Source: Taeniopygia guttata
Lineage: Eukaryota > Chordata > Aves > Passeriformes > Estrildidae
NCBI RefSeq assembly: GCF_048771995.1
Contig: NC_133024.1
Coordinates: 28,846,001-28,910,000, forward strand
DNA length: 64,000 nucleotides
Direction of reading: 5' to 3'
Shown here: positions 11,901-25,396 of the stretch, piece by piece
How positions within the stretch are numbered: the stretch's first letter is position 1
How the letters are laid out: every line of letters begins with the position of its first letter
Translations under genes and position numbers: made by a program
The notes under the pieces: model-generated
Database searches by the model: none
Seen by the model: only the letters and a program-made list of their open reading frames with translations
Told to the model about the DNA's origin: nothing

Positions 11901-12260
11901 CTGCTTGTTAACCTTGGTGACTTTCACTTCTGAATTTCCCATGGGATAGATATCATTCCAGTTTCTCTCTTTCTCCAGCTCAGAGAAATTTTACTGTTCT
12001 AGTCTCATGGTTTCTTCCTTCAGTATCTATAAGCTGGGGTCTGTAATATTACTTGCTGTAATGAAGTAGAACGATGTAAGAGATTGCATTGTCCCTTTAA
12101 ATGTAACTGTATTTAGATTTTGAAAATAAGTCACTTGCAAAACTGCAATGTCTTCTTTGGAGCCAAGATCTCACTCAAGTAGTACCTGCAAGATTGCTAG
12201 CTAAGTGGGAGTAATACAAATAGTCCTCAAGGTGTCTGACACCTGGCAGTTACACAATAA

Positions 12261-12282
12261 ACACTCTAAAATTTTAGAGTGT
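12261..12282. repeat. Perfect 22-nt palindrome
   Basis: ACACTCTAAAA followed directly by its exact reverse complement, with no spacer. It is followed within seven bases by a T-rich run. No associated gene. Confidence 0.8.
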
Positions 12283-14371
12283 CTGGGGTTTTTTGTTTTT
12301 TTTTTTTGCTTTCAGTTCACTGAAACAAAACCAGTCAATCCAACATTGACTATTTCAATGTTACTTCCTGGTAAATTATTTGAATTGTGTAAACAGAGTT
12401 GTCTGGAGAGGAAGAGAGAAGTGTTTGTGTCCCATCGTGAAGCGTTTGGACTGAGAACTGTGTCACAGGATAGACTGGACTGGTAATAGCTGCAGATGCA
12501 GAGATATCTTAGAGGCACTGCATTATCTATACCTTCTGTAATGTGCTTGACCTTCTCTTTATCTATAGCTCTTTTAAACCTGTGACTCTCCCTGCTACAG
12601 ATATTCCTTCCAAAATGGGAATACATTAATACTGCCAACAAATGGCTTTTCCTGTTTCTAATGCAGGTGAACATGTTCTGAAAGCACAGCTGTGACAGGA
12701 CTATTCCCTAGTATGATAATACTACAATGATTTCTCAGAATTGCAACAGAGGGCAGAAGTTGCCAGACTGTGCATTTTTCACATCATACCCTTGATAATG
12801 AGATGCCCAATCTGCAGTCTGATCTGTAATTTTTGGAATGTGAACCATGCCTAGCACATGAGCTCAAGTTCTTCCTGGGTTTCTTTGTGCATGTCTGGCA
12901 GCCTGGCCCTAGGAAACAAATAGCAGAAGTTGTTTTGAAGATTTTTATGTTGGTGTTCCTCCTTCTTTCCAAATATTGCAGATTCATGAGGGTTTATGTG
13001 AAGAAGAACCCCAAAGGTGGAGAAGTTCAAATGCCCTATATTTAGTAGCTTATGTGACTGCCTTTGAGATTCTTTTCATGTGAAATGACACAGTTAACCC
13101 AAAAAGTATACTCTTAGGGTTTTCTCCCTATGACTTCCTAGTCATGGCTTGGAATGTGTGCTATTTCTACATAACATAAACAATATGCTATTAATATAAG
13201 AAATATTTCCTACTTTCATAGGAAAGGATAATACTACACTGTGCATAGGCAATATTAGAGAATTGATGCAAAAGATAAAATACTAGAAATTGCATTTGCT
13301 TTCCAGCAGCAAAAATTATTCTTAAAATTGCAAAATTATCTTTCATTAGCCCTGTGGTAAGTTCCTCTGTCTTTTAAAGTCTATTCACTTGAGTATTGTT
13401 TCAATGTATACCACTCACATAAGGTAGACAGCTGTGGAAAAACTGACCATTTAAATTATTCAGTGTTAAATTACCTTATGATTTATTATCTTTAACACTC
13501 ATTGTATGGCACCATGCAAAATAACATCAAGAGTCTGTGTCCATCACACCATGGCAAAGAAATCAGTATAGGTAGTGTCAGATGTAGCTGCCATACCTGG
13601 AAGAATTACCAGTTCTGAGAAGAAATTTAGGAATACAGTTTAAATTTGTATTGTCAGTAGTTTTTTTCTTCCAGTTTATTATTCCTAAATTCTCCTCAAC
13701 AAAAACATAACCTTTTCAAAGGCACTTTTAACCAGAAATGTTTTGGAGTTAGAAGTGTCCATGAAATAATGGTGCAGTTGCAGAGCACTCATGGGTCTGC
13801 AAGTTGGCAGAGTTTTGTGAACTGTGGATATGGGTTGGCAAAGTAAGTCCAACAGGTTTTGTAAGCATTTGGCTATTGATGTGGGTGCTTCCCATACTCC
13901 TGGTTCTGACCACATTATTCCTGAAAAATAAACAGATATCAGAGTTTTATTACTGAATGGTGGGAATGAAAATGTCTCAAAAGAGTTAGGAAAAGGAAAT
14001 TTCCAAACGAGGAATGATTTAAAACACCACATAACCTAAATAGGAAAAGAGCAAGATGTGACATGCCACTTTTTGAAAACCTGAACCAAAACACTAAACT
14101 TGTGATCTGGTCTGTGATAGGGATAATCAGTTTTCAACTGAGGGCATCACATGAAAAGAGACTGGGAGTCAATGTTTATAGTTGACGTCAGAAAAAACTT
14201 AAGATGCAATGAAGGCTTTAAGGCATAACTATTTTCCTTGGTAATTCAAATGAGGAGAAGCCAAATGGAATAAGTGTATTCGGTTACCTTTTCTTTTTCA
14301 ATAAACTTGGTGACTCCAAAGGGCAAATTATGGAAAAATGCCGTGGGTGCACAGGAGATGTTCAGGCGGAA

Positions 14372-14405
14372 AAATACTTTGTGGTCTTTTCCCCAGGGTT
14401 TGGAT
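14372..14405 (+). repeat. 34-nt exact direct repeat, copy 1
   Basis: Identical over 34 nt to 17158-17191, beginning AAATACTTTGTGG and ending GGGTTTGGAT. Flanks on either side are unrelated between the two copies. Confidence 0.9.
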
Positions 14406-15039
14406 GAAGGTCACCCGGATACAGTGTTCTTACAGCAGTTCTAAAGACGTGACCTCTGATCTTGCAGACTTCAAATCAGAAGATGGGCAAGGACTTGAGC
14501 ACTAATGCCTATTACTCTGCTGTATGAATAGGAAATGGCCTTCTTAAGGGCTTCAGTTGATCTGACTTGGTGTTTGTGGAAGTCCCACTTCAAGTGATGC
14601 CACCATTTTCATTTATCTGGAGAATGATTGCCATGAACATCCAGAAACTTGACTCTGAAATCAGGAGGGGCAGATGAGACATAGATTTTTCCCAACTATA
14701 AACATAAAGATTGTAGAGTTTTCAAGAGAAGTCAGGTTAAGAAGCAAGCTGGTTCACAGAGGAGTCTGGTGTGCAGAGCTGGTTCACACAAAAAACCCTC
14801 CAGGACAGAGTCACATTTTTTGGATAGTTGGTCACCTCCAGTAGCTGCTTTGGCTTATGTTTGTAGGAGATGACATTGTAATTTTGATAAGTGTATGGCT
14901 CTAGCATGCACTGACATCAGGGAATAAGTAATGATTAGATACAGAACATTCATATCTTAATAAAATACATTTTATAGAGTTACCAAATTTTTAGTTTTTA
15001 GAAGCACTTCTATATATTCATTTCCTTCAGAAAAGCTGT

Positions 15040-15860
15040 AGTCTTTTCTTTCTCAAAGCAATGCTGACATAGAAACTGGATCTGCCTGCTCAGAGTCTTG
15101 TTCAACTGAGTTTTGAAAAGCTCAAAGAGTGGAGATATCACAGCCTCTCTTGACAGCCTATTGTATTGCTGAATCACCCTCACTGCAGTATTTGAAAGTT
15201 GTTGCTTTTTTTCCTTGGTACCTCTTGGAAGAGTCTGGTTCTGTCACCTCTGTGACACTGTTGGTCACAGCAATTAGTCGTGTACCTTCCCTTCTCTTCC
15301 CCTCCCCTCTCCTTAAGCAATCTCCATGATAAACAAAAGGAGCCCCCTCAGTCTCCCCTTGAACAGTGTTTTGACCCTCTGTTTGATGTGCTCCCATTTG
15401 CCAGTGTGGGGAGCCCAACCCTGGATTCAGTCTGTTATTAAACACAGTTTAACCCCTCTGAAATGGAAGGGAAAAATAATTTCTCTTGACATACTGCCCA
15501 CAGTATTGCTAATGCAGTCTAGCATGTGGTTGACCTCCATTGCTGCAAGGACATCCTGCTGGCTTATATTCAGCTTGCAGACTCTTTTCTGCAGAGATGG
15601 TCCCCAGCTCATCCTAGTACTCTAGATACAGGACTGAGGTTTTTTGTCTTTGTTGAGCCCCATGAGATCCCTATTTGACTCTACTTCATTTTATCAAGTA
15701 GTCTCTGAATGGCAGCCCTGCCTTCCAGTATAGGGAGCATTCTCCACACTTTGGTGTCATCAGTTTACTGAAAGTGCCCTCTGTGCTTTGAATGCATTTT
15801 TGATACCATCAACAGTGTGAACAAACTCTGATTAATCCAGTAGAGGTCAGTCAGTTTCTC
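15040..15860 (-). mobile_element. Old CR1 LINE fragment
   Basis: Read on the + strand it follows the antisense CR1 order: a CACCCTCAC-type block, a GGAAGAGTCTGG block, a CAGTCTCCCCTTGAAC block, GGGGAGCCCAA, then TTGGTGTCATCAG. It is strongly diverged, so an ancient insertion; the ends are approximate. Reading frames at 15129-15625 on both strands are fragments of this element. Confidence 0.65.
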
Positions 15861-18800
15861 CTAATTAATACACAGGGCACAGAGACACGTCAAAGCTTCC
15901 ACACCACCAGCTCTTTTTGTGTTTCACAGATAAATAGGTTAAAAACTAGGGAAGTCACTATGGAGACTGTTGGGAATAACCAAGACAAAATATGCATTAA
16001 TATTTGCTATCCAGTTGTTGAATGTTACATTGAGACTTGAGCTTGTGTTTAGTGATATGGATGCACACTGAGCACACTTCCACACTGGGACATAAGGGCT
16101 GAATCAAGGAGAAATGGTGTTACTGCTGAGTCACCTCCTGATGCTGTTTTATGATACCAAATTTGTGGTGCCTTGTTGTGATCTTTGTGTCACATCACTT
16201 ATACTCCCTTCAGCAGCATTTTTGCTGGTTGTTCAAGGCAAAAGTGTCATTTTGGATCATCAAAACAAACAAACAAAAAAAGCCTTGGTTAAGAGGCAAT
16301 TTAAGGAGCATTTAAATATATTTAATTCCTTGGCCCATGGCCAATGATAGTACGAGACTTTAGGGAGGCTATAAATGAGCCTCTTCCTGAGAAAATTAAT
16401 GAATCATACTTGCAAGGGAATGGTAACTTTTTATTTCAAATCCTATTCTCAGATTCTCTCATGAGGATAGAACACTTGCTCTAATAGTTTGTTTTATAAA
16501 TGTTAGTCCCATTCAGGGTTATGTAAGTCAATGCAACTTCTTTCCACTTAGGAGAGTAGTTAGTTGTCACTGTGAACGTGCGCTTCAAAATCTCCAGGAC
16601 AGTCTTCACAACTGAAAAATTGAGCTGTGCCTGGAGTACGTACAAGTGACCAAAGACCTGATTTCTCAGGATAATTTTGTTCTGTACTCGGTTTTAATCA
16701 GTGCACACATGTTTCAGGTGAGAACTTTCTGGTATATTCAACATTCTCAGGGAGAAGTGCGTGATGCTTAATTTTGATCATTCATCTGTCTTAATTGTGT
16801 GGTTAGAACGTACCTCTCTCTGTGGTGAAGTACAATTTCTCTCAAGTTCTTGGTGGAGATGAGGGTAAAATATTCACTAATGCAAATACAGCTCTTGTAG
16901 CTCTTTGGATGTCCTATTATATCAGGCTCAAAATTCATTAGCTGATAAAATCTAATCAGATAATGTGAATCTGAAGAAGAATCCTGCATTATTCAACAAG
17001 GTGAATACAAGAGAATCCGAGGAAAAACAAATATTCAAACAAAGAGATCCTAACCATCAAGTTTTCCAGCAGAGGTAAAGGGGAGCATAGCAAATTAGTA
17101 ATAAGTAAACAAATAAATAAATAATTCTCATTCTATAGTTACTTTAATAAATGCATTAAATACTTTGTGGTCTTTTCCCCAGGGTTTGGATTAAATAAAA
17201 CCCAATTAATTCCATCTTACAGGAGATTGGTTATTTCCTTTCTCAGTGCATATAAAATTTTATTTTAGGTTTAGTTCATTGCCATCTCCCTGGATCAGTT
17301 TCCCTTTGCGTACAACACTCCAGTTTCTGCCATAAAATTTTCCATGAGGTGTGTAACAGTCCTTTTCCCAGAAGCTCAGGGCAATGAGTTCTGCAGCCCT
17401 TGAGTATCTTTCTTAACTATTGCAAGACCATATCTTCACAAAAAGAGCAGAATTACTCACACAGTAACACAATAACCTGAACCTTGCCTGACTTAACTAA
17501 CCAAAGCTGATTAATACACAAATACTTCTGAATGGGCCACTACCTAACAGTAAGAGCTCCTTCCCAGCAACAAGCGTGATGAAGAATATCCTTCAGGATA
17601 TTCCCTTTGAGAGGAACATATCTAGCTTCTGTGCTTTGTCTCGGAGGAGACCATTTTAAACTCTGTTGGCTTGGGATCTAGCTCTGATAAACTCACCTAA
17701 TCAGAGTAGATCCAATAGTTAATGAAATAAACCACTGTCTCTGTCACTTCTTTACCAGCAAAATTCTGTAAGCAGCTCCTCAGATACCACAAGTGGAATC
17801 TACCATTTTCATTGATTATTCCTTTTCTGGTGTTGAAAACAACAAGTTCACATAGGCAGAGATTTTTTTTCTACTTTAGGACCAATGGATTCTCTAAGTT
17901 AATTCTGCAGAGCAACCAGTCAGATCTGACATCTACCCATGACCTTCTGCTATTGCCAAAACTTTCAGAACAGATAATGTCTTCACTGGGACCATCTTCA
18001 AGACTGCAATTTGAAGAGTAATAAGTGCAAAGGTATTTATGCAACCTCTTAAATTGTGAGGGAGATGTTAGGAAGCTGCAAGGGCTGGCTGCACCCTAAC
18101 AGATGGGACAGAGCCTGACTTTACCCCAGACAGGACAGGGGCCTCATATCTGGGGTACAGTCCCACACCATTTAAGCAAGGTAAGTGGGCAGACCTGGAG
18201 ATGGTCGCTCAGGCAGGAGAGACTAGATTTTTCAAACAATTTCATGGTGGTGAGGCAGGTCTAAGATCAAGCCAGGAAATTAATCCAGTTATCAGTATGA
18301 TGTCCAGTGATGGTTACAAGGCCTGCTTATCACAAAGTACATACCCCTGTTGACAAGGCAAGCGTGAAGTCATGGAGCCCATGGCCAAACACAAACACAG
18401 CTGCAGGCAGGAACTGAAGACACAAGAGAGACCTTAAACAGAGCTTTGAGGCTTCTGGGCAATCATATGAGACTGTGTGTGTATGTGTGTAGCTTTTTTG
18501 AAGGCTTTTGGTTTGACTGGTCCGGGCCATGAACACCCATTAGTACACTCAGGAACACAACAGTAAGAGTCACCTCCCAGCAAAGGTGTCCTCACATCTC
18601 TCAGGGTTCTGGAGTCAGAAAGGACTGTCAGTAGAGTGGATTAGGTGTTGTGGATTTCCATAGGACTATTTCAGAGGACACAAAGCCAAGGACAGACTAT
18701 TGAGAAAGAGAAGAAAGCATGGGAAAATTTGGGATGGGTAGCAGAATTCAGAGTGCCTATGAAGTTCCTAAAGGCCAGGTGGGCTTGAGAGACAACAGGG

Positions 18801-20087
18801 GATGAGTGGGGCAGAAATTCACTCTACCCTTGACAAGATTTGGGGATAAGGCAAAGCAGAGGAAGCAGGGAGAAGGAAACCCTAGGAAATCCTAGGGAAC
18901 AAGGGAGGAAACCTGGAAACCTAGGCTATGTGAGAGACCATACAGATTTTAAGGTGATGAATATGAGGCTGGAGATATCAGATGAGGCTGGTCAGGACCA
19001 TTTAGTACTCTCACCAAAGTGGGGCAGAGGAATGAAACCAAGGATTTTTAGTCTGCTCTAAGATTTCGCAGGTTGCAGCAATCAACCTGTGAAATTTGTA
19101 CCATTATTTGTAGCAAGCCCTGTAATCTGAGATGTACAGTTGAATGGCTCTACCAGGAATTGTTCTCAGGATATTCTTAAAGACAAACATTTGACAGGGC
19201 CCAGATTTCCCCTGTTTGTCAGGACCAAAGTTTAACCTCTGTCATCAGCACTTACCTTCAAAATTCTTCCTCTTACACCAAAGCATATATTCAGGAGTTC
19301 CCCTAATGGTGCTTCGGACAACTCAGAGCTGTGCATTCCAAGAAATAAGTGGTGTCACCTAAAAAACCCCTGTCACAATCCAAATTTGATTTCCTGTCTG
19401 CTATCCTGACAGTTAGTAGTACAGTTGCTATGGGCTAAGACCCAAAAAACCCTAAATAAAATCTGGATGTATTCATACTTCAGAGGTTTCAGAGAATCTT
19501 TTAAGCCTGATACCAGCTATGAAATTGGGAGTCAATTTACCCACACCCAGTCTCAAATCAATGCTATAAGGCATGAAAACAAAGCAGCTGTTACACAAAC
19601 TTCTTCCTTTCTCCAAACTGCAAAAATGTTACTGGCCACAGATTTGGGGGTTAACATTGCCATAGATGTATCCCAGTGCTACACTTTAATGCTTTTTTTG
19701 TATCTTTAGGATCAAGGACAGTCTCTATGGAAAAAGCAGGGTCTACCCACTCATACACAGAACTTTACAATTGCTGAATGAAAGATTTAGCTATTCTTGT
19801 GGCATTCCAGGCCACAAAATAAAACTAATTAATGAGGTGCTTTTTTTCCTTACAGTTTTTCCTACTTCATTATAGGGTGGTTTGGAGATTCCTGGCAACA
19901 GCCTTAGGCTACCTTTAAATCCCAGGCCTTCTTTGAGGTAATTTGAATGAGAAGACTCTCATGACTTGATTTCATTGTCTTATAGCCTTACTGTTGATGC
20001 CTTAAGTTTTAGCTTTCATATTTTACAGATTCTGTACTGCATTAGTATGTAACTCTAAACTTCATATTAAGTGTTAGCAGCTTCTCT
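15861..20087. other. Intergenic region without recognised genes
   Basis: AT-rich spacer holding copy 2 of the 34-nt repeat and a short TG-rich stretch near 18473-18492. The G/A-rich stretch at about 18540-19060 is open on the + strand but unlike any family I know. Confidence 0.45.
17158..17191 (+). repeat. 34-nt exact direct repeat, copy 2
   Basis: Second copy of the 34-nt word at 14372-14405, in the same orientation and 2786 nt downstream. It is inserted in A/T-rich sequence unlike the surroundings of copy 1. Confidence 0.9.
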
Positions 20088-20420
20088 TCACAGTTTAGTT
20101 AGATAAACAATTCTTTTCTTCCTGAGAACCAAGGACACTGTTGCAGCTTCAGGCTCAAAAAGTATAAACAACAGTGAATGGACGAGAGCAATCTGGGGGG
20201 GTGGGACTTCATAAACTGAAGCTGTATTTGGACAATTAACTCCAAGATGTAAATAGACCAAAAGTGTGAAAAATGTGGGAGCCATCATCCATCTTGGGTG
20301 TAGCCATGGCTGGGATCTCTTGCTGCCCAAAGTGCATCCTTTGAAGGCCTTTTAGTAAATACCTACTTTATTCCTTTAACACTGTCCAGCCTCTGTTCCA
20401 GGTAGCCCCTCAAGGCATCA
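20088..20420 (+). mobile_element. Probable solo LTR of an avian endogenous retrovirus
   Basis: The segment ends with a compact LTR-like R/U5 module: a TTAGTAAATACC poly(A)-type signal, a T-rich CTTTATTCCTTTAAC stretch, then CTGTCCAGCCTCTGTTC and a terminal AAGGCATCA. From memory this arrangement recurs in passerine LTR families. No internal gag/pol/env sequence is seen next to it, so it is treated as a solo LTR. The left boundary is uncertain by tens of bases, and no target-site duplication was established. Confidence 0.55.
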
Positions 20421-23400
20421 CTGTCACAATTTTAATGTCAGTCTCCAGTGCAGGTGAAGATGCAAGCCCCTTTTTTTACTTTTTCTTTATTACCTATTTT
20501 TGTATTAGGACCCACTACCAGTTCCCTATCTGCAGGAGTAGATTATTAGTTTCACATTTACTCAGTCCACCTTTTATAAAGGAATATGCTTCTGCTTCTA
20601 TTGAGTACACAAGTTCCTGGGATACACTCCCTTGACAGGAGGCTGGGGAATTGGTCACTATGTGAACCACCAGTAAATAAGCTTCCCAACTCACTAAGAA
20701 AGGCTAAAAAAGCTTTCTGACTTCAGCTAATACCTCAAATCATAACAGTAGAAAACCATCCAGGATCCTTGTCTGGGCTTCCCCAGTGAGGTAGAATCCC
20801 ACAGACTCCTTCAATCAAGTTTTTTTTTTAGGAATTAGTAATACTCTTGGTGATCCTATTTCACTAAGATACCTCCTTCACCTTGCCAACATGACTGCAG
20901 TTATCAGAGGTCTTCAATTCACTTTTGGCTTTTCCTAGAAATGTTACAAATTCTGCTGCAAATGTTGGGGGGGAGTGGGGTAGGTTTTACAAAATCTAGT
21001 GATCTTTGTGCTGCTTTTCTATAACAGTTAATAATGCTATTGCTGATCCCTCATCCAACTGACCAGAACCTCAGGAATGCATCTTTCAAGGAAGTCTGTG
21101 CCTCTGCTGCCATTCCTCACCATGAGTAGCTGTCCTTGCTTCTGCTAATCAAGAAGTAGAGACCACTTCCCTTTAACTTTCTTATTCAGGTTTACGACAC
21201 ACACTTTCATACACAAAAAGGCCATATTAATTAATTAAAGGAATTCAGTGTAATATTTTATTTACAACCAGCTTCCCTCTAGCAGTTTGTACTCCTCCAG
21301 GCCAGGAGATGGATTAATGGAGTTACGCATCAGGATTAGTTGCATAATATAGAGTAAATCCTCCAAGGACACTTATGCTCTGATATAGTTTATAATGCAT
21401 TGTTAAGTTATGTCTGTTGCTGAGTTACCTGTGATTTACTGGTGGTGAAGTAATTCATATTTACACAGCAGATGAGATCTTGTGAAGATAAGAGTTTCTC
21501 AAGACTAGTGGAGGTAACACCACTAGCATTCTGCTTCTGGAATATCTAGTTATTTTCCTCTGTTACTTTGTTTTGGTTTTTGATAGGTATCACCACTCCA
21601 GCGTGTGATATCAAAGTGTACATAACACTGTGCATTTCCATACAATCACCCTCAGGTTTGTTTTCCTATGCTGCACAAATAAGATATATAACTTGAACAA
21701 CTGGAAATATCGCAGTCCAACAGGATTCCCTAACATATCTGTAATACATCAATCAGTTGCTGCCTAGTTATTATTACAATCTTCTCAGATGGAAGATTAT
21801 CTGTTATAGACATGGAGAAACTACATCACTGTTTACTGCTGACTTGGTGAATTCTTGACTTTCTGTTCTGTGATCTCTCTGTACTTACTCTGACTCTCTC
21901 TGTCATTGCTTTTTCCTGTACTTCTGTTGCTCTCCTTCTTTTCTCTCACAACTTACATATTTAGAGCTTTTATTAGATGCTGAGATTTCAGATAAAGAAT
22001 TCCAGTGCAATCAGAAATGTACAGGGGAAGTTTTGAAACGCTGGTCTGGTTGTAGCTTGCACTTCCAGTGTTGCTCTTAAGATGGTAGTGTAAACTTGGG
22101 AATGCAATCCATGCACTTTGTTTTTGCTGTTGCTGAAATGACAAAATATCTCTTGTGATTTCCAAATTGGGAATTTTAAAGAGCTAATTTTTATAGTGAA
22201 ATTCTTTTGTGAATTTGAGAAAAAAAAAATAGAAAATGTGTTTTTATTTTTAAGGTTTGAGCATATATATGATTCAGAGAGATTATATGCAAAAAGCACA
22301 TGGAAGAGTAAGAGTTTCTGAATTGGCTTGGCAGTCTGTGGCTCTGGAATAGCAGGCAAATCTCTGTGTGAAAATTTGTCCAGGCAGATATTTGGGAGCA
22401 ATACTTATCTCTGACAGATAAAACTTGTCTGTACTCTAGCTGAGATAGCTTGGCTACTCAGTGGCTCTGAATGTATTAAACATCTAATTATGTTACTTTA
22501 TCTGCCTACCAGATGCTTAACATGGATGTGGGGGGCCAAATTTGGAAAGTAAATGAAGAAGAGATTTTCAGTTTGTCATATTAAATGAGTTGACTTTTTC
22601 CTTTACCTTCAAAAGCCACTTTGTGTAAGTTCTCCCCAATACCACTCATTACATAATCTTGTGTGTTTAACAGAAACCTTAAAAATTTCTTTCAGAAGAT
22701 CAAAATGGGGGATATCTACCATGTCCAGCCAATTTTGTTTCTCCTTTAGGTTTAATAGGTTTTCTTACTTTTACAATGCCTTTTATCTTTTCCATTTCCT
22801 GCTGCTCAGAGTTTGTATTCCTGTGGATTTTGTGAGAGACTGGGATTACACTTACATCTTTGTAGTAACTTTAAAGTATCATGCAGTTTTTGCAATTCCC
22901 CCTTCCACTAAAAAAAAAGTAAGTTAAAAACAGAAAGATTAAAAATATAAAAACACTCCCATCCTGATTTGTCACCAGATAAGCTCATGGATTTAATCTT
23001 ACATACCTCCAGCACTCAAAATTTCCAGGAAGGTTAACAGGAGTTTTGTAAGAACATGGAATGTAGGGGTCAGGAACATTCGTAAGGAAAGGAATCCATG
23101 TACTGCGCAAATTACGTCTGTCTCTACATTAGCACTGAAATTACTTTTATAGTAGGCTAGGTAATAGCTGTGTTGATTTAATTTTGAAAAGAAAGAAAGT
23201 ACTGAAAAGGTGGCTGGGAGGAAAACAAAACTGGAGATTATGTGAAAAATTCTACTGTAGTGTTTTTCTCTAATTCTCCTGTTATAATTTTCCCTTTTCA
23301 AGTACATTGCTGGCAAATGCTAGCTTGAATTTCAGGTTCATCAAAGGTCACTTCATTCACACTCAACTATTCAGGTTTGCTTTAAAAAAAATTTAAAATT

Positions 23401-25357
23401 CAAGGCTGACCTAAAAGGAATGCATTGTACTATAAAGAAGTGCAGAGTATCGTCTCTAGAAAGATAACTATCCCCAATGACAAAAGTGGGTTTTTTCTCC
23501 CTTGTATCTATGGCAGGTATGGGAAAATAGGAATTGATTGTTGCTGAAGTATCTCCACACTCTGGCTTATTTGCACTTAGTTTCTATAGTCCTGCAAAGG
23601 GCAGCACATTCTAACTGTGCCATGTATGATATTGATAAATACCCCAGAGCCATGGGGTGACTGAACTGCACAGAGCCAGCATCATTCCATCATTGTTTCA
23701 GTTCTGTGTAGTTAGACCCTGTGGTGTGAGAAACACATTTGGACAGGTTGTGCTTTGCATTTCTTCATGCTTACATTGCTATGGATGGCCTATGGATATG
23801 GAAGGGAATTTGTCTGGAAGAAGATGTTGACATCTGCTGTCATATTTGTTAGAAGGGGTCAAGCTGGAATCAAGAGAGTCCAGGAATCAGGTCAGTCAGA
23901 ATTACCCCATTTCAGAAACAAGAGAAGTCAAGGCATACACCAGTAAAGGGCATCACTGGCAGCCAGGATAAAGACACTATATGCAGTAGGAGCTTGGAAC
24001 AACGAACAAGTAGAGCTAGAATAATGTCAGGAGCTAAAGGGCTAGAAACATGACTCAGGAGCTGAGGAAAGGGATTCACAGACCTAAAAGCAGCTATCAG
24101 GCATGTGAAAAACCGCATACACCAAAACCGTATAGACCTGCAATCCACACCTCAACTGCAAGGCTTTATCAGGTCCTTAGGTTTTGAATAAAACTATTTA
24201 CAGCCTGCTAGACTGAAAGCCCAGCAGTGCTTAAGTGGTATGATTATGATGTGCTAAAGAGGTTTCAGTCCCTACCATACCTTACATATTTCATCCACCT
24301 TTGATCTCTGTATTCTATTTCTGCTGAAAATTCCCTCTACCATGAATTAAAGAAAACACTCTTTTGCAGCATTTGACTTTATGTTCATACAGGTGGGTGA
24401 AGGAAAACTATTGAGGGAGCTTTACTGCAGTCTGAAGCCGTAATGGGAGCTCTGGTGAGCCACCCACGGCCATGCGGTGAGTCCACCTGGTTTGCAGCTG
24501 CCCTGGCTGCCCTGGCTGCTGCAGATGTTGCCTCCACGGTTAGCTAAGAACACCTTCCTCAACCTGCTGGCTGACTCTTCTTCACTTCTGGTACCCCAGA
24601 GGAGGCAGGAATAAATCACTGCTTTCCTGCTCTGCTGACACCACTCTTCTAGGGCTTCCTTGGAGAGACAGTGGAAAGTATTCTCTGCTTGGGAGAAATA
24701 GAGATTGTGTTCATCTGTCAGAGGCACTTAACACCTCAGTGTCTAAATACCTTTCTCAGCTTCAAGAGGAGTTGCTTCCCCCACCCCTCACAGTGTTAGG
24801 AGGGACTCATTATTGATATTCTTTTAAAAAATCTATTAAAAACACAACATATGCTCAAAACACCTGGCTGGTATAAACTCTAACCTCTCAAAGTAGCACA
24901 TAATATATTCTTCCTATTATGACAGCTTAACCTGACACTTCCTCCTGGACTGGGTCAACTCAGTGAAATTTACATTTTAGGGTATGATCCCTCAGGTTTA
25001 CCTTAAAGCATTGGTTTTTGTGTATCAATTGTATGGCAATTTATAATTTTATAGAATAGGATACATCATGAATTTATAGAAGTTTGGATGTTAATCCTGG
25101 TTTTGTAGTTCCAAGAAACCTCTAAATAAACCAGGAATTTCAAAGAGATGACTCAGTCCTACTGCTTTATACACTTCTCTCTCTTACCTTCTGATTCTGT
25201 CAAGGTCCAGGCACCCTAAACAGAATTATTTTCCACTACAGCAGGAGCAGGAATGAAGGGATATTTCTATTGATTCAAGGTACAAAAATACTGGGACAAG
25301 TCTTTGGGAAAAGAAGATTAGAAACTAGAAGCTTTCTCCTTTCCTTTTCTCTTTTTA

Positions 25358-25396
<39 letters not shown>

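Larger units (their letters stand above)
5951..15039. other. Intergenic region without recognised genes
   Basis: About 9 kb of mostly AT-rich DNA. Open frames are short and do not overlap plausible splice signals with family similarity. Visible are T-runs (6639-6650 and 12289-12307), a 22-nt perfect palindrome at 12261-12282, and the first copy of a 34-nt exact repeat at 14372-14405. The 9000-9780 stretch is more GC-rich and open on both strands but I recognise no protein or repeat in it. Confidence 0.5.

Noticed and set aside
15129..15625. Open frames of 60-99 codons on both strands
   Set aside because: They are by-products of an old, decayed CR1 copy.
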